Assembly: GCF_014656215.1 (NCBI RefSeq)
Contig: NZ_BNBZ01000013.1
Location: 124,001-188,000, forward strand
Origin: Streptomyces zaomyceticus
GTDB taxonomy: Bacteria > Actinomycetota > Actinomycetes > Streptomycetales > Streptomycetaceae
DNA: 64,000 nucleotides
Direction of reading: 5' to 3'
Shown here in pieces: positions 31,944 through 40,511 of the stretch. How positions within the stretch are numbered: the first letter of the stretch is position 1; each line of letters begins with the position of its first letter. The notes under the pieces are model-generated. The model searched no databases. It was not told the origin of the DNA and saw nothing but the letters and a program-made list of their open reading frames with translations. The position numbers were made by a program, and so were the translations under genes.

Positions 31944-32516
31944 CTAGGTGACCGTGAGGTGGAGGACGTCCTCCAGGAACGGGATCCTGAGCCAGGGCCT
32001 CGGCTGCACCATGAGCGCGAGCAGCACGATCAGGCCACCCATCACGCCGTACGTGATCATGTCCGTGAAGCGGGACCGCACGGCGAGCATGCCCACCGAG
32101 GGCAGCACCCGGCGCATCACGGCCCCCACGAGAAGGGCGACCCCGACCAGGATCGTCCCGATCCGGAAGGCCTGCGGGACGACGTCCGTGCCCACCACGA
32201 GCAGACCGAGTCCGGCGAGGCCGAGCACGGTGAGCAGCGGCCACTGACGGGCGGGCGCGGGGGCGTCGCCGGGGGCCGCCCGGCCGCCGCCCTCGGGACG
32301 CGCGGTACCGGTCGTGACGGTGGGCGGCCGCCTCCGCGGGCCACCGGGGGAGGCTCCGGCGGAGGGGCCGTCCACGGCACCGGTGGAAGCCTCCGCCGAG
32401 TCGCCGACGGAGGCGGACGCGGACCCCGCGTCCGGGGGGGCGGCGGCCGCGGCGGAACCGGAAGCCTTCACATCGCCCGACAGCTCGTCCGCCCCGTCCG
32501 GGGTTCCGGAGGTCAC
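31944..32516 (-). CDS. DUF3017 domain-containing membrane protein
   Basis: A 190-residue protein. The first 90 residues are Ala/Ser/Gly/Pro-rich and disordered. The C-terminal 100 residues hold three hydrophobic helices (WPLLTVLGLAGLGLLVVG, FRIGTILVGVALLVGAVM, MITYGVMGGLIVLLALMV), with RRVLPSVGMLAVRSRFTD between the last two, the DUF3017 core. Function is unknown. The GTG at 32516 is one base past the folD stop, so it is co-transcribed with folD, an arrangement I recall as conserved in Streptomyces. Confidence 0.85.
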   Translation of the reverse strand: MTSGTPDGADELSGDVKASGSAAAAAPPDAGSASASVGDSAEASTGAVDGPSAGASPGGPRRRPPTVTTGTARPEGGGRAAPGDAPAPARQWPLLTVLGLAGLGLLVVGTDVVPQAFRIGTILVGVALLVGAVMRRVLPSVGMLAVRSRFTDMITYGVMGGLIVLLALMVQPRPWLRIPFLEDVLHLTVT

Positions 32517-32517
32517 G

Positions 32518-33378
32518 TCAGAGCGCCGCGGCCGCGCGCTCGGCGGCCTCGACGACGTTGACGAGAAGCTGGGCACGGGTCATCGGGCCGACACCGCCGG
32601 GGTTCGGGGAGATCCAGCCGGCCACCTCGGCGACACCGGGGTCCACGTCGCCGAGGATCTTGCCCTCGCCGTTGCGCGAGACACCGACGTCCAGGACGGC
32701 CGCGCCCGGCTTCACGTCCTCCGGCTTGATCAGGTGCGGCACACCGGCCGCCGCGACGATGATGTCGGCGTTGCGCAGGTGCGCCGAGAGGTCCCGGGTG
32801 CCGGTGTGGCACTGGGTCACGGTCGCGTTCTCGGAGCGGCGGGTGAGGATCAGCGGCATCGGGCGGCCGATCGTGACACCGCGGCCGACGACCACGACCT
32901 CCGCGCCGTTGATCTCCACACCGTGCGCGCGGAGCAGCGTGATGACACCGTTCGGGGTGCAGGGCAGCGGGGCGGGCTCGTTGAGCACGAGCCGGCCGAG
33001 GTTGGTCGGGTGGAGACCGTCGGCGTCCTTGGCCGGGTCCATCAGCTCCAGGATGCGGTTCTCGTCGATGCCCTTCGGCAGCGGGAGCTGGACGATGTAC
33101 CCGGTGCAGGTCGGGTCCTCGTTGAGCTCGCGTACGACCGCCTCGATCTCCTCCTGCGTGGCGGTCGCCGGAAGGTGACGCTGGATGGACGCGATGCCGA
33201 CCTGGGCGCAGTCGCGGTGCTTGCCCGCCACGTACTTCTGGCTGGCGGCGTCGTCGCCGACCAGGACGGTACCGAGTCCCGGTGTGATGCCCTGCTCCTT
33301 GAGGGCCGCCACACGGACGGTCAGATCGGACTTGATCGCGGCTGCGGTGGCCTTGCCATCGAGAATCTGGGCGCTCAT
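32518..33378 (-). CDS. folD: Bifunctional methylene-THF dehydrogenase / methenyl-THF cyclohydrolase
   Basis: A 286-residue FolD, interconverting 5,10-methylene-, methenyl- and 10-formyl-THF with NADP. Features: ILDGKATAAAI, VGDDAASQKYVAGKHRDC (with the active-site Lys in YVAGK), YIVQLPLPKG, DADGLHPTNLG, PCTPNGVI, VVGRGVTIGRPM and SPNPGGVGPMT. Length is normal. The ATG at 33378 has GGAGGAT upstream; longer readings cross the promoter. It supplies the formyl donor for purN and purH, and uses the product of glyA. Upstream, TTGCAC is directly repeated (plus strand reads TTGCACTTGCAC), a possible regulatory site; no ZTP riboswitch is seen here. Confidence 0.95.
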   Translation of the reverse strand: MSAQILDGKATAAAIKSDLTVRVAALKEQGITPGLGTVLVGDDAASQKYVAGKHRDCAQVGIASIQRHLPATATQEEIEAVVRELNEDPTCTGYIVQLPLPKGIDENRILELMDPAKDADGLHPTNLGRLVLNEPAPLPCTPNGVITLLRAHGVEINGAEVVVVGRGVTIGRPMPLILTRRSENATVTQCHTGTRDLSAHLRNADIIVAAAGVPHLIKPEDVKPGAAVLDVGVSRNGEGKILGDVDPGVAEVAGWISPNPGGVGPMTRAQLLVNVVEAAERAAAAL

Positions 33379-33629
33379 GGAGACATCCTCCCGGATGACC
33401 CCCGCCTTGTTCCAATTCGCTCGCGCCGGGCGGCCCGTCACACGGAACGACAGGTTGCACTTGCACAACTGCGCTGCGTATCGACTGGACAAAAAGTCGG
33501 CGTTGCGACCACGATGATCGGCGAAGTACCGCGGAAAGTGCCGGGGGGAATCCGCTCACATCCCGTGAAAAGTCCTCCGCGCGGGCCGCGTCGTCCCCGC
33601 ACAGAGAAATTTCACGGAGGAAACCCGCG

Positions 33630-34226
33630 ATGAGCTTCGGCGACCCGAACAACCCGTACGGCCAGCAGCAGGGTCAGGGCCAGCAGCCCGGCTACGGCTA
33701 CCCGCAGCAGGCCCCCCAGGGCGTGCCCCCGCAGCAGGGCTACGGCTACCCCGCGGCACCGCCGATCTCTCCGTACGGTGGCGGTGGCTACCCGGGCGTG
33801 GCCATGGAGATGCCCGGTGGTGTGAAGGCCGCGCGCGTCATGCTGTGGATCAGCGCCGCGTTCAACGTCATCGGCGGCCTCGCCGTGATCGGCATGTCCT
33901 TCGCGATCGACAGCGAGCTGGAGAAGTCCGGCGCCTCGTCCGCCGATGTCGACGCCTTCGCCGACCTGGGTCAGGGCATCCTGATCGGCCTCGGCATCTT
34001 CTCGCTGATCTTCGCCGCCTTCGGCATGGTGCTCGCCGCCAAGTTCCGCTCCGGCGGCAACGGCGTCCGGATCGGCACCATCGTCTACTCCTCGATCAGC
34101 GTGCTGTTCAGCCTCTTCTCGCTGCCCCTCGGCATCGTGGGCCTCGCCCTGGCCGTCCTGTGCATCGTCTTCGTGGCGAAGTCGGACGGCTCGGCCTGGT
34201 TCAACCGCAACAAGCAGCAGTACTGA
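33630..34226 (+). CDS. Gly/Pro/Gln-rich membrane protein, unknown function
   Basis: A 198-residue protein. Residues 1-60 are a Gln/Gly/Tyr/Pro-rich tail (NNPYGQQQGQGQQ, GYGYPQQAPQG). Four hydrophobic segments follow, at about 70-95, 110-138, 148-165 and 166-185, ending with the polar KSDGSAWFNRNKQQY. Such proteins are common in Streptomyces and often labelled DUF4190 or DUF4064-like; I cannot assign a function. The ATG has GGAGGAAA upstream. It is divergent from folD (251-bp gap) and ends at a 44-bp palindromic terminator. Confidence 0.75.
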   Translation: MSFGDPNNPYGQQQGQGQQPGYGYPQQAPQGVPPQQGYGYPAAPPISPYGGGGYPGVAMEMPGGVKAARVMLWISAAFNVIGGLAVIGMSFAIDSELEKSGASSADVDAFADLGQGILIGLGIFSLIFAAFGMVLAAKFRSGGNGVRIGTIVYSSISVLFSLFSLPLGIVGLALAVLCIVFVAKSDGSAWFNRNKQQY

Positions 34227-34232
34227 TCCACT

Positions 34233-34276
34233 CATGGCTGGGGCCCGGTTCCGTACGGAACCGGGCCCCAGCCATG
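34233..34276. terminator. Bidirectional terminator, 44-bp perfect palindrome
   Basis: The left half runs from CATGGCTGGGGCCCGGTTCC into a central GTAC and is mirrored exactly to 34276. It separates convergent genes and folds on either strand. Confidence 0.85.
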
Positions 34277-34303
34277 TCCACCCCGCCGGCCCCGCTAGAC
34301 CCG

Positions 34304-35785
34304 CTAGACCCGCTTCAGGACCGCGAAGCCGTCGGAGCGGTGGGTGATCTCGTACCGCGCTTCCGGATGCAGTTGCGAAGCCAGCTGTTCCGGATCCGTG
34401 ACCTGCTGCGACCAGCCGCGCAGGTCGAAGGCGAGGTAGTCCGGGGTGGCGCCCTTCGAGGTGCCCACCCAGTAGACCCGGTGGTCCGCCGTGAGGTGGG
34501 CGAGGAGCGAGACGTCCGCCTCCACGCTCACGCCCTCCGGCACCGCTTCCACCGCCGCCCGCGCCTGCTCGGCCCGGACGTCCGTCCGGTACGTCTCCGG
34601 CTTCGCCAGCTCCCGCAGCGGCAGATTCCAGGCGAGCACGAGCGCGACCGCCGTCGCGACCGGGACGACGACCCTCCCGTACGAGACGAGCCACGCGCGC
34701 GGTGAGGTGCGGACCGAGCGGACGCCGTCCACCAGGGCCAGGAACACCACCGGCATGAGGATGGCGCTGTAGTGCCAGTGCATGCCCCAGTGATTGGGGT
34801 CCTGGGAGAGGAAGCGCCAGCCCAGCGTGGGCAGGACCAGCAGGATCAACGGGGAGCGCAGGGCGAGGAAGCCGGTGATCGCGAGCAGGAAGACCACCAT
34901 CTCCCACCGCTCGCCCGAGGCGAGGGCGTCACCGACGACCTGCGCGAAGGAGGTCTCGGTGCCCTGCCCGGTCTTCTCGATCTTCGACCAGTAGTCGTAC
35001 TGGCCGACCCGGCTCGCCGCCGGGATCAGGACGAGGACCGTCAGCGCGAAGGCCGCCGCGCCGAAGCCGGCCAGGGCCGCGCCGAGCCGCTTCTGCCCCT
35101 TCAGGAAGAGGACCGCGCCGACCATAGAGACGGTCAGCCCCATGTCCTCCTTGACGAGGACGAGCGGGGCGGACCAGGCGACGGCGGCGGTCCAGCGCCC
35201 GAGGAGCAGGGCGCGGCAGGTCAGGGCGAGCAGCGGGACGGCGAAGGCGATCTCGTGGAAGTCGGACTTCACCGCCTCCTGGAGCCCCCAGGAGAGCCCG
35301 TACGCGAGGGCGAGCCCGATGCCGGCGGCCCGGCTGCCGAGGATCTGCTGGGCGGTGCGGCCGACGACGACGGCACCGGAGGCGAACAGCGCGGCCTGGC
35401 CGAAGAGCAGGGCGACCGGCGAGGGCCAGATCCAGTACAGCGGTGCCAGGAGCGCGGTGACCGGGCTGAAGTGGTCGCCGAGTATGTGGAAGCCGGGGCC
35501 CTTGATGTCGACGATCGGGGCCCTGAACTCGGCGTACGCCCGGACGGACTGCCCGAAGATCCCGAGGTCCCAGGACGGGGTGCGGAAGTGCGCGTACTGG
35601 ACCCAGGAGTAGAGGAAGTACAGACCGCAGAGGACGACCGCGAGGATCAGGTACGGGCGGAGCGGGGCCGGCGGAAGGGCTTCCGGCGACTCGGTGGCGG
35701 CGGCGCCCGGAGAGCCGGTGACGGCCTCCTCGGCGGACCTGTTCTGTACGTCCAACACCACGCCCCCACTACCAGTGGTCGACAA
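34304..35785 (-). CDS. DUF2079 domain-containing membrane protein
   Basis: A 493-residue polytopic protein with about 10 helices. Features match DUF2079: YSWVQYAHFRTPSWDLGIFGQ, GPGFHILGDHFSPVTALLAPLYWIWPSP, KSDFHEIAFAVPLLAL, LVKEDMGLTVSMVG and WHYSAILMPVVFLALVDG. The pattern of acidic residues after helix 1 and its length resemble GT-C glycosyltransferases acting on polyprenyl-linked sugars, but no activity is known. The TTG at 35785, 11 bases after TCTAAT, is a tentative start; GTG 35761 is a good alternative. The N-terminal 40 residues are disordered. Confidence 0.85.
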   Translation of the reverse strand: MSTTGSGGVVLDVQNRSAEEAVTGSPGAAATESPEALPPAPLRPYLILAVVLCGLYFLYSWVQYAHFRTPSWDLGIFGQSVRAYAEFRAPIVDIKGPGFHILGDHFSPVTALLAPLYWIWPSPVALLFGQAALFASGAVVVGRTAQQILGSRAAGIGLALAYGLSWGLQEAVKSDFHEIAFAVPLLALTCRALLLGRWTAAVAWSAPLVLVKEDMGLTVSMVGAVLFLKGQKRLGAALAGFGAAAFALTVLVLIPAASRVGQYDYWSKIEKTGQGTETSFAQVVGDALASGERWEMVVFLLAITGFLALRSPLILLVLPTLGWRFLSQDPNHWGMHWHYSAILMPVVFLALVDGVRSVRTSPRAWLVSYGRVVVPVATAVALVLAWNLPLRELAKPETYRTDVRAEQARAAVEAVPEGVSVEADVSLLAHLTADHRVYWVGTSKGATPDYLAFDLRGWSQQVTDPEQLASQLHPEARYEITHRSDGFAVLKRV

Positions 35786-35964
35786 AAGAGCAACTCATTA
35801 GACCAGAGTCCACCCGATCGGCGGATCCCTCACCGACGGGGGCGGTGGGCCTCCCGCGGTCCCCGTGCGGCCCCCGTCGCGGCGCGGGCACGGAGGTGAC
35901 GTACTGCACTCGTTCGCCGCCCCTTTCCGGCCTGACGGCGCGGACCCCGGGGAAGGGAAGCGTC

Positions 35965-37072
35965 ATGTACAGCATCATCGTGGTGCCCACACCGGCCGCG
36001 ACCCCCGGAGAACAGGTCCGGCCGGCGCCCGGCGAAAGACTGCACACCCGCCGCCGACCGCCCGCGGTGAGCGGCTTTCCGCTGACCGTGCCGGCCGGCT
36101 ACCGCGTCGGCGTCTGGACGGTCGAGCGACCGCTGGGGGCGGGGGCGTTCGCGAGCGTGTACGCGGCGCGACGGCGACCTCAAACCCGGCAACGTCCTGC
36201 TGATGCAGGACGGCGACGTCCGGCTCGGGGACTTCAGCACGGCGAGCGAACTGGAGGGGACCCACGCCTACGCCCCCGGCTTCGCCACCCCCGACTACAG
36301 CCCGCCCGAACTGCTCTGGTCCGAGGTCGGCGTCCGGGGCACCCGGATCCGCCCCAGCTCCGACGTATGGGCCTACGGCGTCCTGGCCCACCTCGTCCTC
36401 ACCGGCTCCCTTCCGCTCCCCGGCGGCACGCCGACGGCGCGCCGGGACGCGGCCGTGCGGTACGCGCGAGGGGAGGAGGAACTGCGGCTCTCCCCCGGGC
36501 TCCCGCCCGCCTGGCGGGAGATCGTCGCGGACTGTCTGAGCCGTACGCACGAGGAGCGGGCCGCCCACGACGCGGCGTCCCTGCTGCGCCGGGTCCGGGA
36601 GGCCGCCGCCGGAGGGGCGCCGCGCCGCCGAGGGCGTCCCCCCGGACGACGGGTGTCACCGCTCGTGGCCGCCCTGGCCGCTCTGGCCGCCCTCACGGCG
36701 ACGGGCCTCGGCCTGAGCACGTTCCTGAACGGGCCGGACGAGCCGCCCGCCTCCGCGGCGGCCGGGTACGAGCGGTGCGCGCCGCGCTTCGTCTGCTTCT
36801 TCTCCGGGAGCGGCGGCCGGGGCGAGATGTGCGCATGGGAGCACGACGACGCCGTGTGGTCCGAGGGGGACCGGGCGTGCGGCTGGGCACGGAAGGAGGC
36901 CCCGCGTTCGGTGTTCAACAACGGCGGCGCCGACCCGAAGGGCTTCGTCCACGTCGCCTACTTCGCGGCGAACGACTTCGAGGGCGCGCTCGGCTGCGTA
37001 CCGAAGGGCGCCCGCCGCGACCTCGCCCTCGCCCGGCCGATCGCCTCGCACATCTGGGCGACGGACTGCTGA
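35965..37072 (+). pseudogene. Ser/Thr protein kinase gene with an internal deletion and frameshift
   Basis: The reading frame from ATG 35965 (GGGAAG upstream) gives an N-terminus and the kinase glycine loop (WTVERPLGAGAFASVYAARR). At about 36170 the frame shifts by one and continues as DGDLKPGNVLL (catalytic loop, normally H-R-D-L-K-P-x-N), GDFSTASE (DFG), YSPPELL, DVWAYGVLAHLVLTG, then a helix near 36655-36730 and a Cys-rich outer domain (YERCAPRFVCFF, GEMCAWEHDD). The N-lobe with the ATP lysine and helix C, roughly 100-120 codons, is missing. From ATG 36203 a 289-residue kinase-dead fragment could still be made. The outer part resembles peptidase-inhibitor I36 modules. Confidence 0.8.
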
Positions 37073-37088
37073 GGCCGGGGGCCTGCAC

Positions 37089-37161
37089 CGGCCCGTACGG
37101 CAAGCGTCGGCCCGTACGGACGGACGCCGGCCCGTCAGGAAAAAGCACCGGCCCGTACGAA
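37089..37161. repeat. Four scattered copies of CGGCCCGTACGG
   Basis: Copies at 37089-37100 and 37108-37119 are identical; 37128-37139 (CGGCCCGTCAGG) and 37150-37161 (CGGCCCGTACGA) differ slightly. They fill the gap between the kinase remnant and the purH terminator. Confidence 0.7.
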
Positions 37162-37210
37162 AAAACGGGCGGCCCGCCGGCACCCCAGGGGTACCGACGG
37201 GCCGCCCGTC
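37161..37210 (-). terminator. Intrinsic purH terminator with a T run
   Basis: ACGGGCGGCCCG (37166-37177) pairs with CGGGCCGCCCGT (37199-37210), with inner CACCCC/GGGGTA pairing. Read on the minus strand the hairpin is followed by TTTTTT (37166-37161), one of the few textbook intrinsic terminators here. Confidence 0.85.
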
Positions 37211-37221
37211 GTCCGTACGAC

Positions 37222-38787
37222 TCAGTGGAAGAAGTGGCGCGTCCCCGTGAGGTACATCGTCACTCCGGCCTTCGTCGCCGCCTCGATCACCAGCTCGTCA
37301 CGCATCGACCCACCGGGCTGCACGACCGCCTTCACACCGGCGGCGGTGAGGATCTCCAGGCCGTCCGGGAAGGGGAAGAAGGCGTCCGAGGCCGCGTAGG
37401 AACCGCGCGCCCGCTCCTCGCCCGCCCGCTCGACCGCGAGCTTCGCGGAGTCGACGCGGTTGACCTGGCCCATGCCGACGCCGACCGAGGCGCCGTCCTT
37501 GGAGAGCAGGATCGCGTTGGACTTGACCGCGCGACAGGCCTTCCAGGCGAAGGCGAGCTCGGCGAGCTCCTCCGCGGAGAGGGCCTCACCCGTCGCCAGG
37601 GTCCAGTTGGCCGGGTCGTCGCCCTCGGCCTGGAGGCGGTCGGTGACCTGGAGGAGCGCTCCGCCGTCGATCGGCTTGACCTCGACCGGGTTGCTCGGGG
37701 CGCCCTCGGCCTTGAGCACACGGATGTTCTTCTTCTTGGCGAGGACCTCGACGGCCCCGTCCTCGTACGCCGGGGCGACGATGACCTCGGTGAAGATCTC
37801 CGCAACCTGCTCGGCCATGGCGACCGAGACGGGGCGGTTGACGGCGATGACGCCGCCGAACGCGGACAGCGGGTCGCAGGCGTGCGCCTTGCGGTGGGCC
37901 TCGGCGACGTCGGCGCCGATCGCGATGCCGCACGGGTTGGCGTGCTTGATGATCGCGACGCAGGGCTCGGTGTGGTCGTACGCGGCCCGGCGCGCGGCGT
38001 CGGTGTCCGTGTAGTTGTTGTACGACATCTCCTTGCCGTGCAGCTGCTCGGCCTCGGCGAGGCCGCCCGTGCCGTCGACGTACAGCGCGGCGCCCTGGTG
38101 CGGGTTCTCGCCGTAGCGCAGGACGTTGTTCCGCTCGTACGTGGCGCCCAGGAAGTCGGGGAAGCCCGAGTCGTCGGCGGCGGCGTAGTCGTCGGCGAAC
38201 CAGGCGGCCACGGCCACGTCGTACGCGGCGGTGTGCTGGAAGGCCTCGGCGGCGAGCCGCTTGCGGGCGGTCAGGTCGAAGCCGCCGGCCTGGACGGCGG
38301 CGAGCACGTCGGCGTACCGCTCGGGGCTGGTGACGATGGCCACGGACGGGTGGTTCTTCGCCGCGGCGCGGACCATGGACGGGCCGCCGATGTCGATCTG
38401 CTCGACGCACTCGTCGGGAGTGGCGCCGGAGGCGACGGTCGCCTTGAACGGGTAGAGGTTCACGACGACCAGGTCGAAGGGCTCCACGCCGAGCTCGGCG
38501 AGCTGCTCGCGGTGCGACTCCAGGCGCAGGTCGGCGAGGATGCCGGCGTGCACGCGCGGGTGGAGGGTCTTGACGCGGCCGTCCAGGCACTCGGGGAAGC
38601 CGGTGAGCTCCTCGACCTTGGTGACCGGCACGCCCGCGGCGGCGATCTTCCCGGCCGTGGAGCCGGTGGAGACGAGCTCGACACCGGCCTCGTGCAGACC
38701 GCGGGCCAGCTCTTCGAGCCCCGTCTTGTCGTAGACGCTGACCAGCGCGCGGCGGATGGGCTTAACGGTGTCCGTGTTCACCGACAT
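37222..38787 (-). CDS. purH: Bifunctional AICAR formyltransferase / IMP cyclohydrolase
   Basis: A 521-residue PurH, catalysing the last two steps of IMP synthesis. The N-terminal IMP cyclohydrolase (about 1-200) has RRALVSVYDKTGLEELARGL, STGSTAGKI, GRVKTLHPRVHAGIL, VVVNLYPF and IDIGGPSMVRAAAKN. The C-terminal formyltransferase has RYGENPHQGAA, KEMSYNNYTDTDAA, the catalytic Lys/His region IIKHANPCG, and DAFFPFPDG. Length is normal. The ATG at 38787 lies 26 bases inside the end of purN, so translation is coupled. It consumes AICAR (ZMP), the metabolite related to the ZTP ligand of the glyA riboswitch. Confidence 0.96.
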   Translation of the reverse strand: MSVNTDTVKPIRRALVSVYDKTGLEELARGLHEAGVELVSTGSTAGKIAAAGVPVTKVEELTGFPECLDGRVKTLHPRVHAGILADLRLESHREQLAELGVEPFDLVVVNLYPFKATVASGATPDECVEQIDIGGPSMVRAAAKNHPSVAIVTSPERYADVLAAVQAGGFDLTARKRLAAEAFQHTAAYDVAVAAWFADDYAAADDSGFPDFLGATYERNNVLRYGENPHQGAALYVDGTGGLAEAEQLHGKEMSYNNYTDTDAARRAAYDHTEPCVAIIKHANPCGIAIGADVAEAHRKAHACDPLSAFGGVIAVNRPVSVAMAEQVAEIFTEVIVAPAYEDGAVEVLAKKKNIRVLKAEGAPSNPVEVKPIDGGALLQVTDRLQAEGDDPANWTLATGEALSAEELAELAFAWKACRAVKSNAILLSKDGASVGVGMGQVNRVDSAKLAVERAGEERARGSYAASDAFFPFPDGLEILTAAGVKAVVQPGGSMRDELVIEAATKAGVTMYLTGTRHFFH

Positions 38788-39391
38788 GAACCTTTCGTCC
38801 CTCAATGCGATAGCCGTGCCGGGCGAGGCGCCCCACGACGTCGACGAGCAGCGAGCGCTCGACTTCCTTGATGCGCTCGTGCAGAGCGGCTTCATCGTCC
38901 TCGTCCCGCACCTCGACCACGCCCTGGGCGATGATCGGGCCGGTGTCGACACCGTCGTCGACGAAGTGGACGGTGCACCCGGTGACCTTCGCGCCGTAGG
39001 CGAGGGCGTCACGCACCCCGTGGGCACCGGGAAAACTGGGGAGCAGGGCCGGATGGGTGTTGACGACCCGGCCGCCGAAGCGGGCGAGGAACTCCTTGCC
39101 GACGATCTTCATGAATCCGGCCGAGACGACGAGGTCGGGCTCGTACGCGGCGGTGGCCTCGGCCAGCGCGCGGTCCCACTCCTCGCGGGTCGCGTGGTCC
39201 TTCACCCGGCACACGAAGGTCGGCAGTCCGGCACGCTCGGCGCGCTCCAGACCGGCGATCCCGTCACGGTCGGCGCCGACGGCGACGATCTCCGCGCCGT
39301 ACCCCTCGGGGTCCGCGGCGATGCCGTCGAGCAGGGCCTGAAGATTGGTACCGGAACCGGAGACCAGGACGACGAGGCGGGCGGCAGCCAC
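38762..39391 (-). CDS. purN: Phosphoribosylglycinamide formyltransferase
   Basis: A 209-residue folate-dependent GAR transformylase (third step of purine synthesis). Catalytic residues are visible: Asn111 and His113 in VVNTHPALLPSFPGAHG and Asp149 in VDDGVDTGPII; the phosphoribosyl-binding SGSGTNLQAL is at 11-20. The GTG at 39391 has a modest GGAAAGAG upstream. It ends in TAA, a rare stop in this genome, and overlaps purH by 26 bp. The 262-bp divergent region upstream has no gene; it holds A/T-rich ACGAACGAATCG-type sequence that may be regulatory. Confidence 0.95.
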   Translation of the reverse strand: MAAARLVVLVSGSGTNLQALLDGIAADPEGYGAEIVAVGADRDGIAGLERAERAGLPTFVCRVKDHATREEWDRALAEATAAYEPDLVVSAGFMKIVGKEFLARFGGRVVNTHPALLPSFPGAHGVRDALAYGAKVTGCTVHFVDDGVDTGPIIAQGVVEVRDEDDEAALHERIKEVERSLLVDVVGRLARHGYRIEGRKVHVGEHGHR

Positions 39392-39653
39392 TGGGTCACT
39401 CTTTCCGTGGTGTTTGTACGGTCATACGAACGAATCGTGCCGCTCGATACGGGGAACCCTACGAATGGCTCGACCGTCAGCAACGATACCGGCACACCGG
39501 ACGGCCCCCACGGGACGGGGGCGGAGCAGGGCGGTAGCGTCAGGGTCCGACGCCTGACGATCAGCAGACGATCAGCCACAGCGGCGGACGAGACAGCAGC
39601 GGAGACCACGGGTGCGGCCGTGGTCGTGACGACAGAGGGAAGACGTTCAGCAG

Positions 39654-40433
39654 ATGCCGGAACGCCAGTCCACGGAGGACAACAACCCGTTCGCTCCGCC
39701 GCCCGAGGGCCGGCCGGACCAGCCGTGGCAGCCGCGGCGACCGGAGGGCCCGGACGACGAGACGTCCGGTGCTTCCGGGGCTTCGGGCTCGTCGGGGCCG
39801 TCCGACGGCCGCTGGAGCCCCAGGCAGCCGGGCCCCTCGGACGGCGGCTTCGGCCGTGGTCCCGAGCGCCAGGGGGGCGGCCAGGGCGGCCCCGAGGGAG
39901 GCCCCGGTCAGGGCGCGCCCGGCGGCAAGGGGCTCCGCTGGGACCCGACGGACCCGGCGCAGCGGCGTGCGCGGTACGCGATCCTCGCGGGCATGTGGGC
40001 CTTCTTCTTCGCCATCTTCGAGATCCCGGAACTGGCGCTGCTGCTCGGCGCCCTGGGTCTCTACTGGGCGATCAGCTCGCTGCGCGCCAAGCCGAAGCCG
40101 GCCGACGCGCTGTCGCCGACATCACAGCCGGCACCCGGGCAGGCGTCTCAGCCCTCGGGACCGGCCGCCGGGCAGACGCCGGGGCAGCCCGCCGGACGGC
40201 CTTCGGGGCAGGGCGCCACGGCGGTCCCGCTCCGCTCGATGCGGACGGCCGCGATCAGCGGTCTGGTCGCGGCGAGCGTGGCGCTGATGATCGTCGCGGT
40301 GGGCTTCACCATGCAGCTCGTCTACAGCGACTTCTACGAGTGCCGCGACGACGCCCTCACCCACGCGGGCCAGCTGGCCTGCAACGACCTCCTGCCGAAG
40401 CCGCTCCGCGCGGGCTTCGGGGTGCGGGAGTAG
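39654..40433 (+). CDS. Pro/Gly-rich two-helix membrane protein, unknown function
   Basis: A 259-residue protein. Residues 1-95 are disordered (Pro/Gly/Ser/Arg-rich, opening STEDNNPFAPPPEG), helices lie at about 108-138 (YAILAGMWAFFFAIFEIPELALLLGA region) and 198-222 (ISGLVAASVALMIVAVGFT), separated by a Pro/Gln-rich loop of PGQ repeats. The short C-terminus carries two Cys (FYECRDDALTHAGQLACNDLLP). No family is recognised. It is divergent from purN and ends at a palindromic terminator shared with the next, convergent gene. AGGGAAG and CAGCAG precede the ATG. Confidence 0.75.
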   Translation: MPERQSTEDNNPFAPPPEGRPDQPWQPRRPEGPDDETSGASGASGSSGPSDGRWSPRQPGPSDGGFGRGPERQGGGQGGPEGGPGQGAPGGKGLRWDPTDPAQRRARYAILAGMWAFFFAIFEIPELALLLGALGLYWAISSLRAKPKPADALSPTSQPAPGQASQPSGPAAGQTPGQPAGRPSGQGATAVPLRSMRTAAISGLVAASVALMIVAVGFTMQLVYSDFYECRDDALTHAGQLACNDLLPKPLRAGFGVRE

Positions 40434-40477
40434 GTGCGGCGGCAGGCGCGGGAGAAGGCTCGGGGGCAACGGTCCCG

Positions 40478-40511
40478 ACTAGGCCGGCCGGGGCTCCCCG
40501 GCCGGCCTAGT
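40478..40511. terminator. Bidirectional terminator, 16-bp perfect stem
   Basis: ACTAGGCCGGCCGGGG (40478-40493), a two-base turn, then its exact complement to 40511. The right arm includes the TAG stop of the DUF6350 gene. Confidence 0.85.

Noticed and set aside
33379..33629. ZTP riboswitch upstream of folD
   Set aside because: Neither the GACTGGCG nor the CCGCCTGGGC element is present, unlike the glyA leader.
38764..38787. ATGTCGGTG-N8-CACCGT on the minus strand, resembling the damage promoter
   Set aside because: It is the first codons of purH itself, so any transcript would start inside the coding sequence; the -10 is also poor. Taken as chance.
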